The translations under genes were made by a program, and so were the position numbers. The notes below the pieces were generated by a model. The model was not told the origin of the DNA and ran no database searches. It saw only the letters and a program-made list of their open reading frames with translations. A DNA stretch of 64,000 bases from Beroe ovata (taxonomy: Eukaryota > Ctenophora > Nuda > Beroida > Beroidae): the NCBI GenBank assembly GCA_946803715.1, contig CAMPET010000134.1, positions 74,053-138,052 of the forward strand, read 5' to 3'. Below are positions 13,793 through 23,905 of the stretch, one piece after another (positions within the stretch are counted from its first letter, which is position 1; each line of letters starts with the position of its first letter).

Positions 13793-14842
13793 TCAGGGCG
13801 GCGTACCCTGGTACCACACTCCCTTCTTGTAGTCCCACAGCCACACGAATTTGGGTGGCTGTGTTGGCGGCTGAGTTGTCACAATCTCTTCCTCCTTAAC
13901 ATACGGCACGCATCCGTACATTCTCCGAACCTGTTCCACATCACTGTCGCTCACACCTCCTCTCTGCCCGATAACAGTTCCGTCCGGTACCTCCTGTATC
14001 GGCTCCATGGTGTCTAGCCCGTTCCAGGAGAACGCATCCAACGTGTAGTGCATGAGAGATGCGTAGTCGTACGGCACATTCCGAGTATCGACAATTCTGT
14101 CATCGTACTTCACAAAGTTATGGCTCCGACTTGTCTTCATGTTTTCCGTGTGGATTTTGATGTAGTCGTCCCTATCTGGTCGGCTCTGCTCGTGGAAGAA
14201 TCCAAGGGCGTGGCCTATCTCGTGGGCTACGAGGCCCATATTACCACACCCTGCACCCAGTGAGATGGTCTGTGGGCCCGAGGGAACACCCTTGCCAACC
14301 TTGGACCAGCAACCGTCATTGTGCACAAAGCTGAGGTACACACTCTCTTTCTTCCTGGGCACAAACTTGACACAATAGTGGGGACTACCCGGTATCCTTG
14401 CCTTCTCCTCCCAGTGGTTCATCGCATCGGACACCATATCCCGTCTCCAGGCGGGGGTGTCAGCTTCCATCACATACGGTATGACACCGTAACTCTTCTC
14501 TGAGTTTTCACCAAAGTGCTGCAGCTCGCCGTTACCCCAGAGACGGTACTTGTTTACCGCTGCACGGCGATGTCTCCTGCTCAGGGTGTGCCCAGCTGCC
14601 CGCCACATCCTCCTCAACTTGGTCTTCTCTCGTCGAGATACCATCTCATCGGCCAGTATCTGGAGTAGCATCAGCTCGTCCATGACAATGTCCCCCTGGA
14701 AAAGGGGCATTCCGCCGACTTTCAGTTTGTCGTTGATAACATCAATCTTCCCGGGCGAGGCTGGGGATTCCTCTTCTTCTGGAGGAATAGAGTAGGTGGA
14801 AACCACGACATTCATTAGAATGAGCAGTGTAAATAAAGCCAT
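13793..14842 (-). CDS. Secreted astacin-family zinc metalloprotease
   Basis: Intronless, 349 residues from MALFTLLILMNVVVSTYS, a clear signal peptide. An upstream in-frame ATG at 14881 would bury the signal peptide, so it was rejected. The propeptide carries FQGD (about 48-51), the aspartate switch that inhibits astacin zymogens. A basic SRRHRR site near residue 90 marks likely furin-type activation, followed by mature AAVNKYRLW. The catalytic zinc site is HEIGHALGFFHEQSRPDRD (about 207-225) and the Met-turn is SLMHY (about 262-266). Four cysteines (about 157, 178, 199, 311) fit the two astacin disulfides. There are no CUB or EGF modules. A short Thr/Pro tail ends WYQGTPP. Likely roles are matrix or digestive proteolysis; the substrate is unknown. 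The gene lies opposite to the flanking EDC4-like and Tudor genes. Confidence 0.95.
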   Translation of the reverse strand: MALFTLLILMNVVVSTYSIPPEEEESPASPGKIDVINDKLKVGGMPLFQGDIVMDELMLLQILADEMVSRREKTKLRRMWRAAGHTLSRRHRRAAVNKYRLWGNGELQHFGENSEKSYGVIPYVMEADTPAWRRDMVSDAMNHWEEKARIPGSPHYCVKFVPRKKESVYLSFVHNDGCWSKVGKGVPSGPQTISLGAGCGNMGLVAHEIGHALGFFHEQSRPDRDDYIKIHTENMKTSRSHNFVKYDDRIVDTRNVPYDYASLMHYTLDAFSWNGLDTMEPIQEVPDGTVIGQRGGVSDSDVEQVRRMYGCVPYVKEEEIVTTQPPTQPPKFVWLWDYKKGVWYQGTPP

Positions 14843-15791
14843 TTCCTGGGAAAAGGGTGAAATTGACACAGATTCTGTCAAGAAGACGTGATATACATAA
14901 TTTCAAAACTTCAAAGTTCAAGATGGGCCGATAAGAAAGAGGATGCCGGATGGTCAAAAGGAGCAGAGGATGGTCAAATACAAAGACCCGGTTATCAGAG
15001 CTGCCGTTAATAAGCAACGGGCCGATATCTGATAACAAGTGTTATGGGTGAGGGCGTCTGTACAAGTGCTACAACTCCCTATGATAGATGTATTACTATC
15101 ATCAACTACTTATATGATATGTACGACACAAGACGTGTAATTGGAATGTTGGAAGCCCCCGTATTGCCCTGGTGATAAGCGAGCGCCGAGCAATGCCATA
15201 AAATCGAGAGGGAAAGGGTGGAGTTATGTTTTAAACTTGTGACACTGAATTTTAAAGGGCTGTGTGATTCAAATCATCATTGTCATACGTGAAGTCACGT
15301 CCGCAAATAAGAATTGCGTCTAAATCCGGTTATTATCGAGGGAAATGGGAATGTGAGGGGCACGCAAACATCGCGGTATAAAACCGAGTAGTGGGGATTA
15401 TGCATGTATGTACAACTCGCTTCAGCTATCTTCCGCCTGATTTTCAACCGCATACCGGTCTCAGGTTACACTAAACTTGTTTTTCTTTCCCGTAATTGAG
15501 TTTTGTGGCATGGTGTATTTAACTGCCCGGTGCGGGGTGCCCGAAATAGAGTAAACTCTATTCCTGGGTTCCTTCGATTGCACTCTGTTGCAGCCTCACT
15601 CACACTCTCACTCCTACACTCACTCCTACACTCACCACTCACACACTAACTTCAACTCTCACTCCTATACTCACACACTCAGCATGTACTCAGACTACAC
15701 CCACATACCATGCCTGCCCGGGCATCTTGGGTAGTGCTCAAATTTCACCGTTTTTCGAAATGCACTAACATCTAATCATTTACCCTCCAAG
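14843..15791. promoter_or_regulatory. Divergent region with a TATA box (15377-15383) and a hairpin (15545-15562)
   Basis: Upstream of the astacin gene on one side and of the Tudor gene on the other. GGTATAAAACC at 15376-15386 is a good TATA box, with ATGs 19-25 bases downstream. One frame (ATGTATGTACAACTC, from 15406) stays open to a CAG/GTTAC donor in phase 1, the phase needed by the exon at 15792. This could be a first exon of the Tudor gene, but that is weak inference. AATAGAGTAAACTCTATT (15545-15562) is a near-perfect palindrome. A CACTC-rich tract follows at 15597-15665. Confidence 0.35.
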
Positions 15792-18700
15792 ATCATGACA
15801 GCTTATCTATCCCAGCGATTGATAAAAGCGAAGTTGACAAGTTTGAGACGAATCTGTTGGCAGCGGAAAACCGCCCCGAGTACAACTTCACTGACCATAT
15901 CGTGAGTGTAATCAGGACTTACGAAGCCGAGCGACGACCAGATGGCATGTGCTCAGCAGCGTTCTATGAAGTCTTATCGAGATACATTCTCGTGAAAGGG
16001 TTCACTCAACAAGGTATATTATATTGAATTTGATTTTTACTTTTTTGATGTTTTTGTACTGATTGTACTTTTAAGATGTCTCAGATGTTGTGGATAGATT
16101 TTTTAGATAGCTGATAGTATTAAAAGATTATTATTATTAAAAGAAATATCTAAAAAACTATACCAGTATCACATCCACTCTCTACAGGAGCAGTGAAAAA
16201 TATTGTGAGGGCGTTTCCCAGGAGATCGGAAACTCATTTTGTCGATTTCTTCCTGAGCTTACTTAATTCATTGTTGGCTACCGAAACGAACCGGCGTCTA
16301 GCTCTGTCACACTTTCAGTGTAAGTTGACCTTGCAGTAATTATAGATGACCACATCTCTTATCATCTGAGAATATTACTGACTTTAAACTCAGATCATGT
16401 ATGTGCGTCAGTGTGTCACGGGTTACCTATTTTCAGATATAGAGAATATTGCCACCGATCTGTACCGGTCATCCATTCCCAACCCAGAGTTAGCGAGTAG
16501 CCTCTTCATGTGTCTTATTGATGAGCTAAGTTTCAGCTGCAGAAAAGAAAGTCAGGATAAACTGTTCCATGCGGAATGGGTAGAGTTTGTTCGGAAAACA
16601 GTAAGTTTAAAATGAACAAAAATAATATCAACTTGTTGCAAATCCCGTGTTTCCTTCCCCCAAACGCAGCTCTTGCCGAAACTCAGCTCTTGCCAGGCGA
16701 ATACATTGATCAAGATTGCGAGGGTCAAGGAGTCTACCAACTCGGTTTCACTGGCAGAAACTGCTCGCAATGTGGCCGCAATTGGTATCAGCGTGCCCGC
16801 AGCTGTTGATACTGAGATAGGCAAAGTTACCGAGACAGGTCAGTGAGAAACAATATAATTCCCTTTTCGGTGCTTGTTAATTGAAAATTGCTATTTAATA
16901 TCATACTTCGAAATGAGATTCCATGTAATGTGAAAAATGTGCAATGTGAAAAATGCACATTCCACATGCACTAGTGCAGAATGCACTGACAGAATGCACT
17001 GTGCAGAATGCACTGACACAGATATACAGTATACACATGTACTGGCCACTGTTCCAGGAATGTCCGGTGATGATAACACTACCAGCCCGACTAAGCCTAC
17101 TCCACCAGACGCTGCCCTTCGGATCATATCACTGTTACAGTACCTAGACAGTACACCGGATGCTGGCAACTTTTCATTCGAACTGGTCCAAACTAAAGTG
17201 ACAGAGATTTTCAATTGGACGGGGGAGGGTGATGAAGAGAGGGTAAACACGGCTAACGCAATAGTGGATTCCTATCATGCGAAAGGTGAGATAAAATCAG
17301 TCCCAAAACATGATACTCAGTGTGCCTCGCTTTGATAATCATATTTATCACTGTCAGTCATAATGCAAAACAGTACACTGGGGCAAAATGGTTTTGCCCC
17401 AATAATACTATTTTGTACAGAGTGGTTCCACGACCTGGTACTCAGATTGCACGAGACTGAACCAGGCATCGCCCCATTGTTCGAGAGCAGATTGAGTGAG
17501 AAACTCTCCACGTGGCTGACAGACCACGACATACCCATCAGTAGACGTGAGTACTGAGTAGTAGCTGTAGAAACACGCTGACACTCAACGAGAACATCGT
17601 GGCACTCAACGAGAACATCGTGACACTCAACGAGAACATCGTGGCACTCAACGAGAACATTGTGACACTCAACGAGAACATTGTGACACTCATTCTCAAT
17701 GAGAACATTGTGGCACTCAATGAGAAAATTGTGTCACTGTATCATGTATGGCTGTCATGTATCAAGTATCTGTCCATGCCATGTGTCACTCTTGGTAAAT
17801 ACGGACAGTGATGCTTCAGGGACAATATTCACGTACACATAACACCTCAGGATCGAGGTTGCCCCGTCCCGGCCGATTGGAACCCGGCAACTACCGCTAC
17901 AGTTCCGGAACTAGCTGTCTCTCCTTTTCCGTGCAACGATCAGACCACATTGCTCTCATCGATTTCATGAACGAAGTGCTGTTCGATCTCGTTATGGGCG
18001 GGTCGACAGGCGGTAAATCACGTGACTCCTATTCTCCACGTGTGGGTGACCTGGTTGCCTGTTTCCGTGGTCACCGCACGTGTCAGCGTGGCCAAGTTGT
18101 CAATGTGCACAGCGAGGATGACATCGTGGTACTGCTCATCGACTACGGCGAAGTGGTGCAAACTAACGGAGAGTGCCTGTCGGCGCTGCCGCTATTCCGG
18201 CAGGTGCCAGCACGGTGCCACCGTGTCCGTGTCCACGGTATCACCTGCCCGGAGGAGCACAGCGCTGCTGTCATGGAGCAGTTTGTCCATCTCGTTAGCG
18301 GGGAGGAGATGAAGGTGTCACCGGTGTCAGAAGTCGGGGAGGAGGGGAGTGTCAGTGTGGCGGTGAGATTCCATGACGACAAGGACTTGGCTTCTCTGCT
18401 CCAGGAGAGGGGATTAGCAGCCTGGACCAATGGGAAGTGTGATCAGGTCTGGGCGGGTGATATTGAGGACACACAGCAGTCACCTCCAGGTACTTATACA
18501 CGTCATCATGGGGACTATGGATTGGAAATATCCTGTCCGTTGATAGACTCTCTTATCCTGAAGAGTCCAAGGATGTTATGTATTTTGTACCCAAACCTAT
18601 GAAATGCATATAAGTACAAGTAATACAAGTGTGAAAAGGTCTCGCTCCCCAGATTGGTTTCCAACTTCGGTTGGCATTGATCGTGAAAAGATTTCACTTC

Positions 18701-19007
18701 TGACCAATGCCTATGTGTCGATACAAAAAGTGAGCAGATCTTGGCATAGCACTGAACCGGAAATTCGAGACGTGGTCCTTTTTGAGGTACATTACACTGA
18801 TTCCCCACTCATTTCTAGTAACCTAACCTTGTCTTTTAAACCAGCGATGCAAATAATCAAAACTTTGATTTGTTTTAGTGAAATTTGGTTTGAATTTTCA
18901 CTGATTTACTTGTACAGGTAAAACGGGCCCTCGGATTGGAAGCATTCTACACAAAGAAAGGTACATTCATTTTCTCTGCGACTCTTTTAAAGACTTTTCC
19001 GAATTAA
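15792..19007 (+). CDS. Tudor-domain protein with an N-terminal helical region (5' end not located)
   Basis: Nine exons join in phase: 15792-16013, 16188-16319, 16437-16600, 16670-16838, 17058-17285, 17421-17546, 17851-18489, 18653-18786 and 18918-19007 (TAA), giving about 634 residues. The first 300 residues look all-helical, with repeated amphipathic segments resembling an ARM/MIF4G-type solenoid. I could not assign this part firmly. Exon 17851-18489 holds an extended Tudor domain: SPRVGDLVACFRG, IVVLLIDYGEVVQ (the YGE core) and a downstream LP-F-R/QVPARCHRVRVHGI region, as in TDRD proteins that read methylarginine. No in-frame ATG opens the first exon, so an upstream exon is required. That could be near 15406, or the EDC4-like exon ending at 13432, which is in the same phase. 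Role inferred as RNA-granule or germline biology. Confidence 0.7.
17579..17738 (+). repeat. 21-bp minisatellite in a Tudor-gene intron
   Basis: About seven tandem units of CACTCAACGAGAACATCGTGG with drift (ATCGTG to ATTGTG) lie in the intron 17547-17850. The 21-base unit keeps one frame open and would read as a heptad LNENIVA. Readthrough from the preceding exon meets a stop at once, so it is not coding. Confidence 0.9.
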
Positions 19008-19450
19008 GTCTTTGTAACTCCACAAATTTTCATTCACACTTTTACACTCTTTATAATACTGGATACATTTCGTAGATGTCGCTAATCAAATTAATCATTC
19101 GCATAGAATGTAGTTTCTCCAATTACCTGACAGAGTTCACAATCATTATACCAATCTTATCGATACCTTCGAAACGTGTTTATTAATGGAAATTTGAGAT
19201 AGGATTTAGTTCGATGATTGAGCAGCTCCATAATGAGCCCTCTTATCGAGTATGATAATTGTAGGATGACGAGGATTAATGATAGAGAAACACGAGATCT
19301 TCTTGTGTACGCTTTATCGATTGCCTCACGATCCATTGGTTAATGATATATAAATTCCAATAACTCACGATGGCTTTGAGAGTTTTGTCACCTCAATTAT
19401 TCGATTCATTTTATAGTTTGGCATAAAAATCCCGCCTTGTCCTGACCAAG
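19008..19450. promoter_or_regulatory. Spacer with TATA-like box upstream of the coiled-coil gene
   Basis: About 440 AT-rich bases after the TAA at 19005. TATATAAA is at 19347-19354 with an inverted CCAAT (CCATTGG, 19333-19339) just upstream, about 100 bases before the ATG at 19451. This would fit an independent promoter. Alternatively, the stretch is an intron of a larger gene, using the acceptor TTTCAAG within 19464-19480. Confidence 0.35.
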
Positions 19451-22192
19451 ATGTTCGATAACGGATTTCAAGAGTCGATGCCGTTTCACTGGCAGTATCC
19501 ACAATTACGACCAGCCGATTACGATCGAGTTTTTTATCGGCACCATGCTCGTAATTCATACCGGAGAGGGGGATCTAGACGAGGTCAGCGCAGCAGGAGA
19601 AATCACGATCACTCGCCCACTTGGAGGAAGACTGATCATTCCTACCCGAATCGAGGTTCGCGGAAACGCGCCATAGTCAGAGTCACTTCAATAGCTCTCC
19701 CCTACTTGGGGTGGTATAGCATCTCTTCAGCTCCCATTACCCGACGCAGTGGAGGCCATCGTGGTGGCTGCCGTGCTACATGGATGTACAAGATACTCTG
19801 TACCTAACAGTTGCCGACTTAGCATCCTGCATCATGGAGCAGCGAATTTGAAACTTTCGGCATTCCCAGAAAATGGTCATCTCAAGTTGTTTGGCGCACA
19901 TAGCGGAACTTCTTTAGTTATTGCAACGTGTGACCTGGCTATACATTTGTAATTGTACGACCTATACATATGTGACTTGAATTTGTGACACAACTTTTTT
20001 CAGGTGCGAAGAATGGCCACGGTATTAAGTCCAACAACACCTCGGATTCCGACCACGCCCCTTCCTCCACTCCCTCCTCGAGACCAGCATCCAAAACATC
20101 CCCGGGAGAGCCATCACCTCGCTCCAAACCTTCATCCTCCACTGCCTCCACTGACTCTGTTACCATGGTAACCGAAACTGTGGCAGCGAAACCAGCCCGG
20201 GCAGACCAGCTGCAGCAGGCAGCTAGCTCCAGACAGTCCAGTAGATCCAACTCACCACGGGCGTCGAGTTCGAGTAGGAAACACAGCTCGCGTAGCTCCA
20301 CACCCAACAACCTCATCCCTAAATTCTCATCTCTCGATATCAGAGAGGTATTATACTGTCTTGTGCAGCGCTGTGTTTGACGTATGTGATTGTTGTGACT
20401 TGTGACTCCTGAAACCTAACACCTATAGGATCAATGTTGCTTCCTAATTTACCAGTGTTTGTGTTCATTGTATCGGCAGTCTCTTGTACCTAATTACTTT
20501 GCTCGTGCACATACCACACCACCTTGTACATACGTCTTGTACAACAAGGTGTTTTTGTCGAGACTTGTCAGTTGTCATTTATCGAGCCAATGAACCAGAG
20601 TGAAAAACGGGAGGAGAAAGTACAGTACCTTGACCCCTCCAAATCGGTCAGTCTCCGAGACATCAACATAGGTCTGAAGAAAGCTGCCACCGATATCGAT
20701 AGTATCTCAAGGAAAGGTAAGCCCTTTCTTCCCGGAATCCCAATCCCGATTCTTTCCCTTGCATATCACGTCATCATTACGTTGCATATCACGTGATCAT
20801 CTTGAAGTATTTTAGAACGCGCTTCAGCCGATGACGTCATAAGTGACAATTCGGCAATAATTTGAGAGACAAAAATATAGTACTACTCAGTACTCACTCT
20901 AATTAATGATATCCTAATTATATTGCTCTCAGGTAACAGAGTGAACGAGTCAGAGCTGAGGAACCTCCTCGAAAGTAGCATTGTCAGCAAGGAACCCGAC
21001 TACGAATCTGATCTCCGAAAACACGCAACATTGTTCTATGAAAATGCCTACGCCATGCTCAAGCTAACTCTTGGTGATTTCTACCAGTAAGCTGATATTA
21101 GATATTGTTCGCATTGATTTCAGTCGGCAGTTTTTACAGTTTGTTGTGTGAGTGATTCATCTACAACGGTCCACCTTTTCTCAATGATGGCAATCTGCCA
21201 GCTTGGTCAGTTTTTACCGATCCAGTGAAGAATTGACAATACCCCGCAGGAAAGAAGTAATCGGCAAGTTGAGAGAAACAGCTGACAGATTACACGCAAA
21301 GCATGAGAAGATATCATTCCCTGTGGATCAGACCAGGATAAATGGTGATGTGGCTGCCATAGTCAAGGTAATGATTAGTCCATACTTTAGACCACACCGT
21401 ATACTAAGTTCAGCCATGTTGTGTTACTGTTTTATTATTGTTTTACTGTTGTCTCATTGTTACATCGGCACAAGTTCAGTCCAAAATTCAGTTCAAATGG
21501 TCGTTGGTCCATGATATGATACTGACTATTATCGGATAATGCTGATCATACTCAGATCATACTGATCATAGTACTGATAATATTCGGATATAACGTCAAT
21601 CACATCCCCTCCCCCCAGACGGTAGAGAAGACTGTGCAGGAGGTCCTCGACAAAAGTCTGTGCGAGGATGAAACTCTGAGGTTATACATCCAGAGAAGTC
21701 TCCTACCTAGCTGGAAAAAGACACTGGATCACATCTACGAAACTTTTGATGCTACTCTCAAACATGAGCTCAACCACTATATCAGTTCAATGCCAAGGGT
21801 ATGTTCACAACTCTCAATTATCCAATTCATAATGAACTAAATTAGGAACAATAATGGATTGAGACCGAGGAAATGTTAAGAATACCCATCGTTCGCGCTT
21901 TACATAAAGTTATTCTCACCCCTTTACTCTTTAGCGAAAATAGATATCGTTGTAAGCCTCGTGCAACCACCCCCATTCAAGCCAGGCACCATGATCCCAT
22001 CTCTTTCAGTACGATAGGAGTGAAAGTGAGACGCTGGCACAATTGGATCGCATCAGCTGGGCTATCGACGAGTTGGCTAGATGCCAGGACGATGCCAGGA
22101 GCAGGTTCATGGCAATGAGCTCCAAAATCGAGAATGAACTTTGTCAAGCGGTTGGGAACATGTACATGAGACGTGAACAGTCTGAGAGATAA
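19451..22192 (+). CDS. Arg/Ser-rich protein with EDC4-like C-terminal coiled-coil region
   Basis: Seven exons join in phase: 19451-19655, 20004-20347, 20572-20716, 20933-21086, 21250-21367, 21619-21798 and 22010-22192 (TAA), giving 442 residues. The N terminus is His/Tyr/Arg rich (YRRGGSRRGQRSRR). A Ser/Pro-rich stretch follows (SSTPSSRPASKTSPGEPSP, then SSRQSSRSNSPRASSSSRK). The second half is helical. The segment TVEKTVQEVLDKSL...YIQRSLLPSWKKTLDHIYETFDA follows the EDC4 pattern Y-x-F-Q-x-x-LP-x-F-K-x-x-x-x-M-F. A last coiled coil ends M-RREQSER. The terminal globular EDC4 domain appears missing. It may be the detached C-terminal half of EDC4, the end of one fused gene that starts at 10824, or an unrelated coiled-coil protein. 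Confidence 0.55.
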
Positions 22193-23264
22193 AGAGGGGT
22201 GCGTGCAGATATTGTTTCTTTGACGATTGACCAGGTTTACCGACCTCTTCCAGAGTGCGTTCTTATGTTAACTATTTTACCTATGAATGGAAATGACATT
22301 ATTAGTGATGCTATTATCACAATTTTTTCATTAACTTGTTCATGTTGCACTAAGTGCAAGTCTTGCAACGTTCACAATTGTTTTCAAGTTTTAGTTCATA
22401 ACTTTCTATGAGTATGTTAATAAGCGTTGAAGCTCGTTTTTCAATCTAAATAGCTGATACCTGACACTTGATGATGATGATAACCCGTTTTTTTTTCAGT
22501 TTCAAGTTCAATTAACACTTTACCCATCACTTAGCTCATGTCCGTGACCTTGATTGGTGAAAGCGTATACCGAGGTGATGTCATTCAGTAGGATAAGCAG
22601 CATGGCTCATGCCATAAGATTTGAGTGGTACAGGAATCAAGTGAAGTGCACAAGAATCAAGTGACTGGCAATGTCATGGGACACTTGGACCTCGCTCTTA
22701 TTAAGGATATGTGAGTATCTCGGATTTGATCCTCCTATTCAGTAAAGAAAGTTCATTCCGCGGGTGTCTATCTATGCTCAATATAATTCACGTGTGATTG
22801 TGTATAAAATTTGTCGCACAATGTGCGTGTGTGTGTTTGTGTGTGTTTGTGTATGTGTTTGTGTTCAATTGGACATACTTGTCCTTTCAACAGTCCCCCT
22901 CACTGCCTCTCTGGTCAACTGCAGTACGAAAAGCTAACAAGTTCGCCGTATTTTAGCTCCCCCTTAGAGCCTGCCATTAATAACTCTCTGTGATAGTGCT
23001 AACACGTACAGTCATAAATATGTTAGGCACCGGAATTTCCAACTTAGGTTATTAGAGGACACAACACAGAAACACACACATACACAAACAGATACATACA
23101 CATACACATACACACACACAAACACACACACGTACACTCGAACTTGGTTTGAGTTTTGTGGCTTCTTTTTCTGCCAGTCTTAGCTCAGTACGCGGGTACT
23201 CTCTCCTCTCAGTCTTTTAATTCCCCTGCTTTCAACAATTGCTATACTAGCTAGTACTGACTTG

Positions 23265-23319
<55 letters not shown>

Positions 23320-23905
23320 TACATTCTAGCTGTCCGGGTGTTTGTATGTCCGTGTATACTCACTTGCCATGCTATGTTTATATCTACTTCTAGCTTCCTC
23401 GCAAACATGTTCAAATAAGGGTTTTTGATGATTTTTTGCAAGCTGACACTTCCTAATATTCTTGTGGATGCGGGGCAATATGCTAATTGTTCAATCACAG
23501 AAATCGTGACAACACATGCCCGCTCAATTAGAGTCGTGGACCAATCAAAATCGTTTCTTCCTTGCTCACTCCTCAATCCTCATTGGTTAATCGAGAAATA
23601 ATGCGATTATTCGATTGGCTGGTGTTTATCACACTCTTAACGTAATGGGCTGTCTAATTGGGTATTTACTGTGGACTGAATTTTGTATTTCCGTGTACTC
23701 ACGCATATGTCTCACCTTGTCTATCGATATTGCAGCTATCGCGGTTGTGTTTGATTGTATTCCATAATTTTGTATAATATTCCAAATGTGCTAAGCTTTA
23801 CTGTAGAAATCACGCTGTCATACCCTGTCATAACACATTATTACAGTTCATTGTGTCCGTGGCACGAGGACCATGACAGTGGTGTGACCAAGTATGACAG
23901 CTGAC
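22193..23905. other. Intergenic region with TG/CA microsatellites
   Basis: 1.7 kb without convincing coding sequence. It contains (TG)n-like tracts at 22817-22862, (CA)n at 23058-23132 and a long (GT)n at 23263-23317. No RNA gene or mobile element is recognised. Confidence 0.6.
23263..23317. repeat. (GT)n microsatellite
   Basis: Near-pure GT dinucleotide tract with one TT interruption. It gives a spurious poly-Thr/His ORF on the minus strand. Confidence 0.95.

Noticed and set aside
15571-15591. GATTGCACTC near 15576, resembling the U1A-binding loop of U1 snRNA
   Set aside because: No 5' splice-site-recognition end (ATACTTACCT) or Sm site in the right place; chance similarity.
17599-17811. 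ORF with repeated LNENIVA heptads, resembling a coiled coil
   Set aside because: It is the frame of a 21-base minisatellite inside an intron; the reading frame from the preceding exon hits a stop immediately, and drift between units is not codon-biased.
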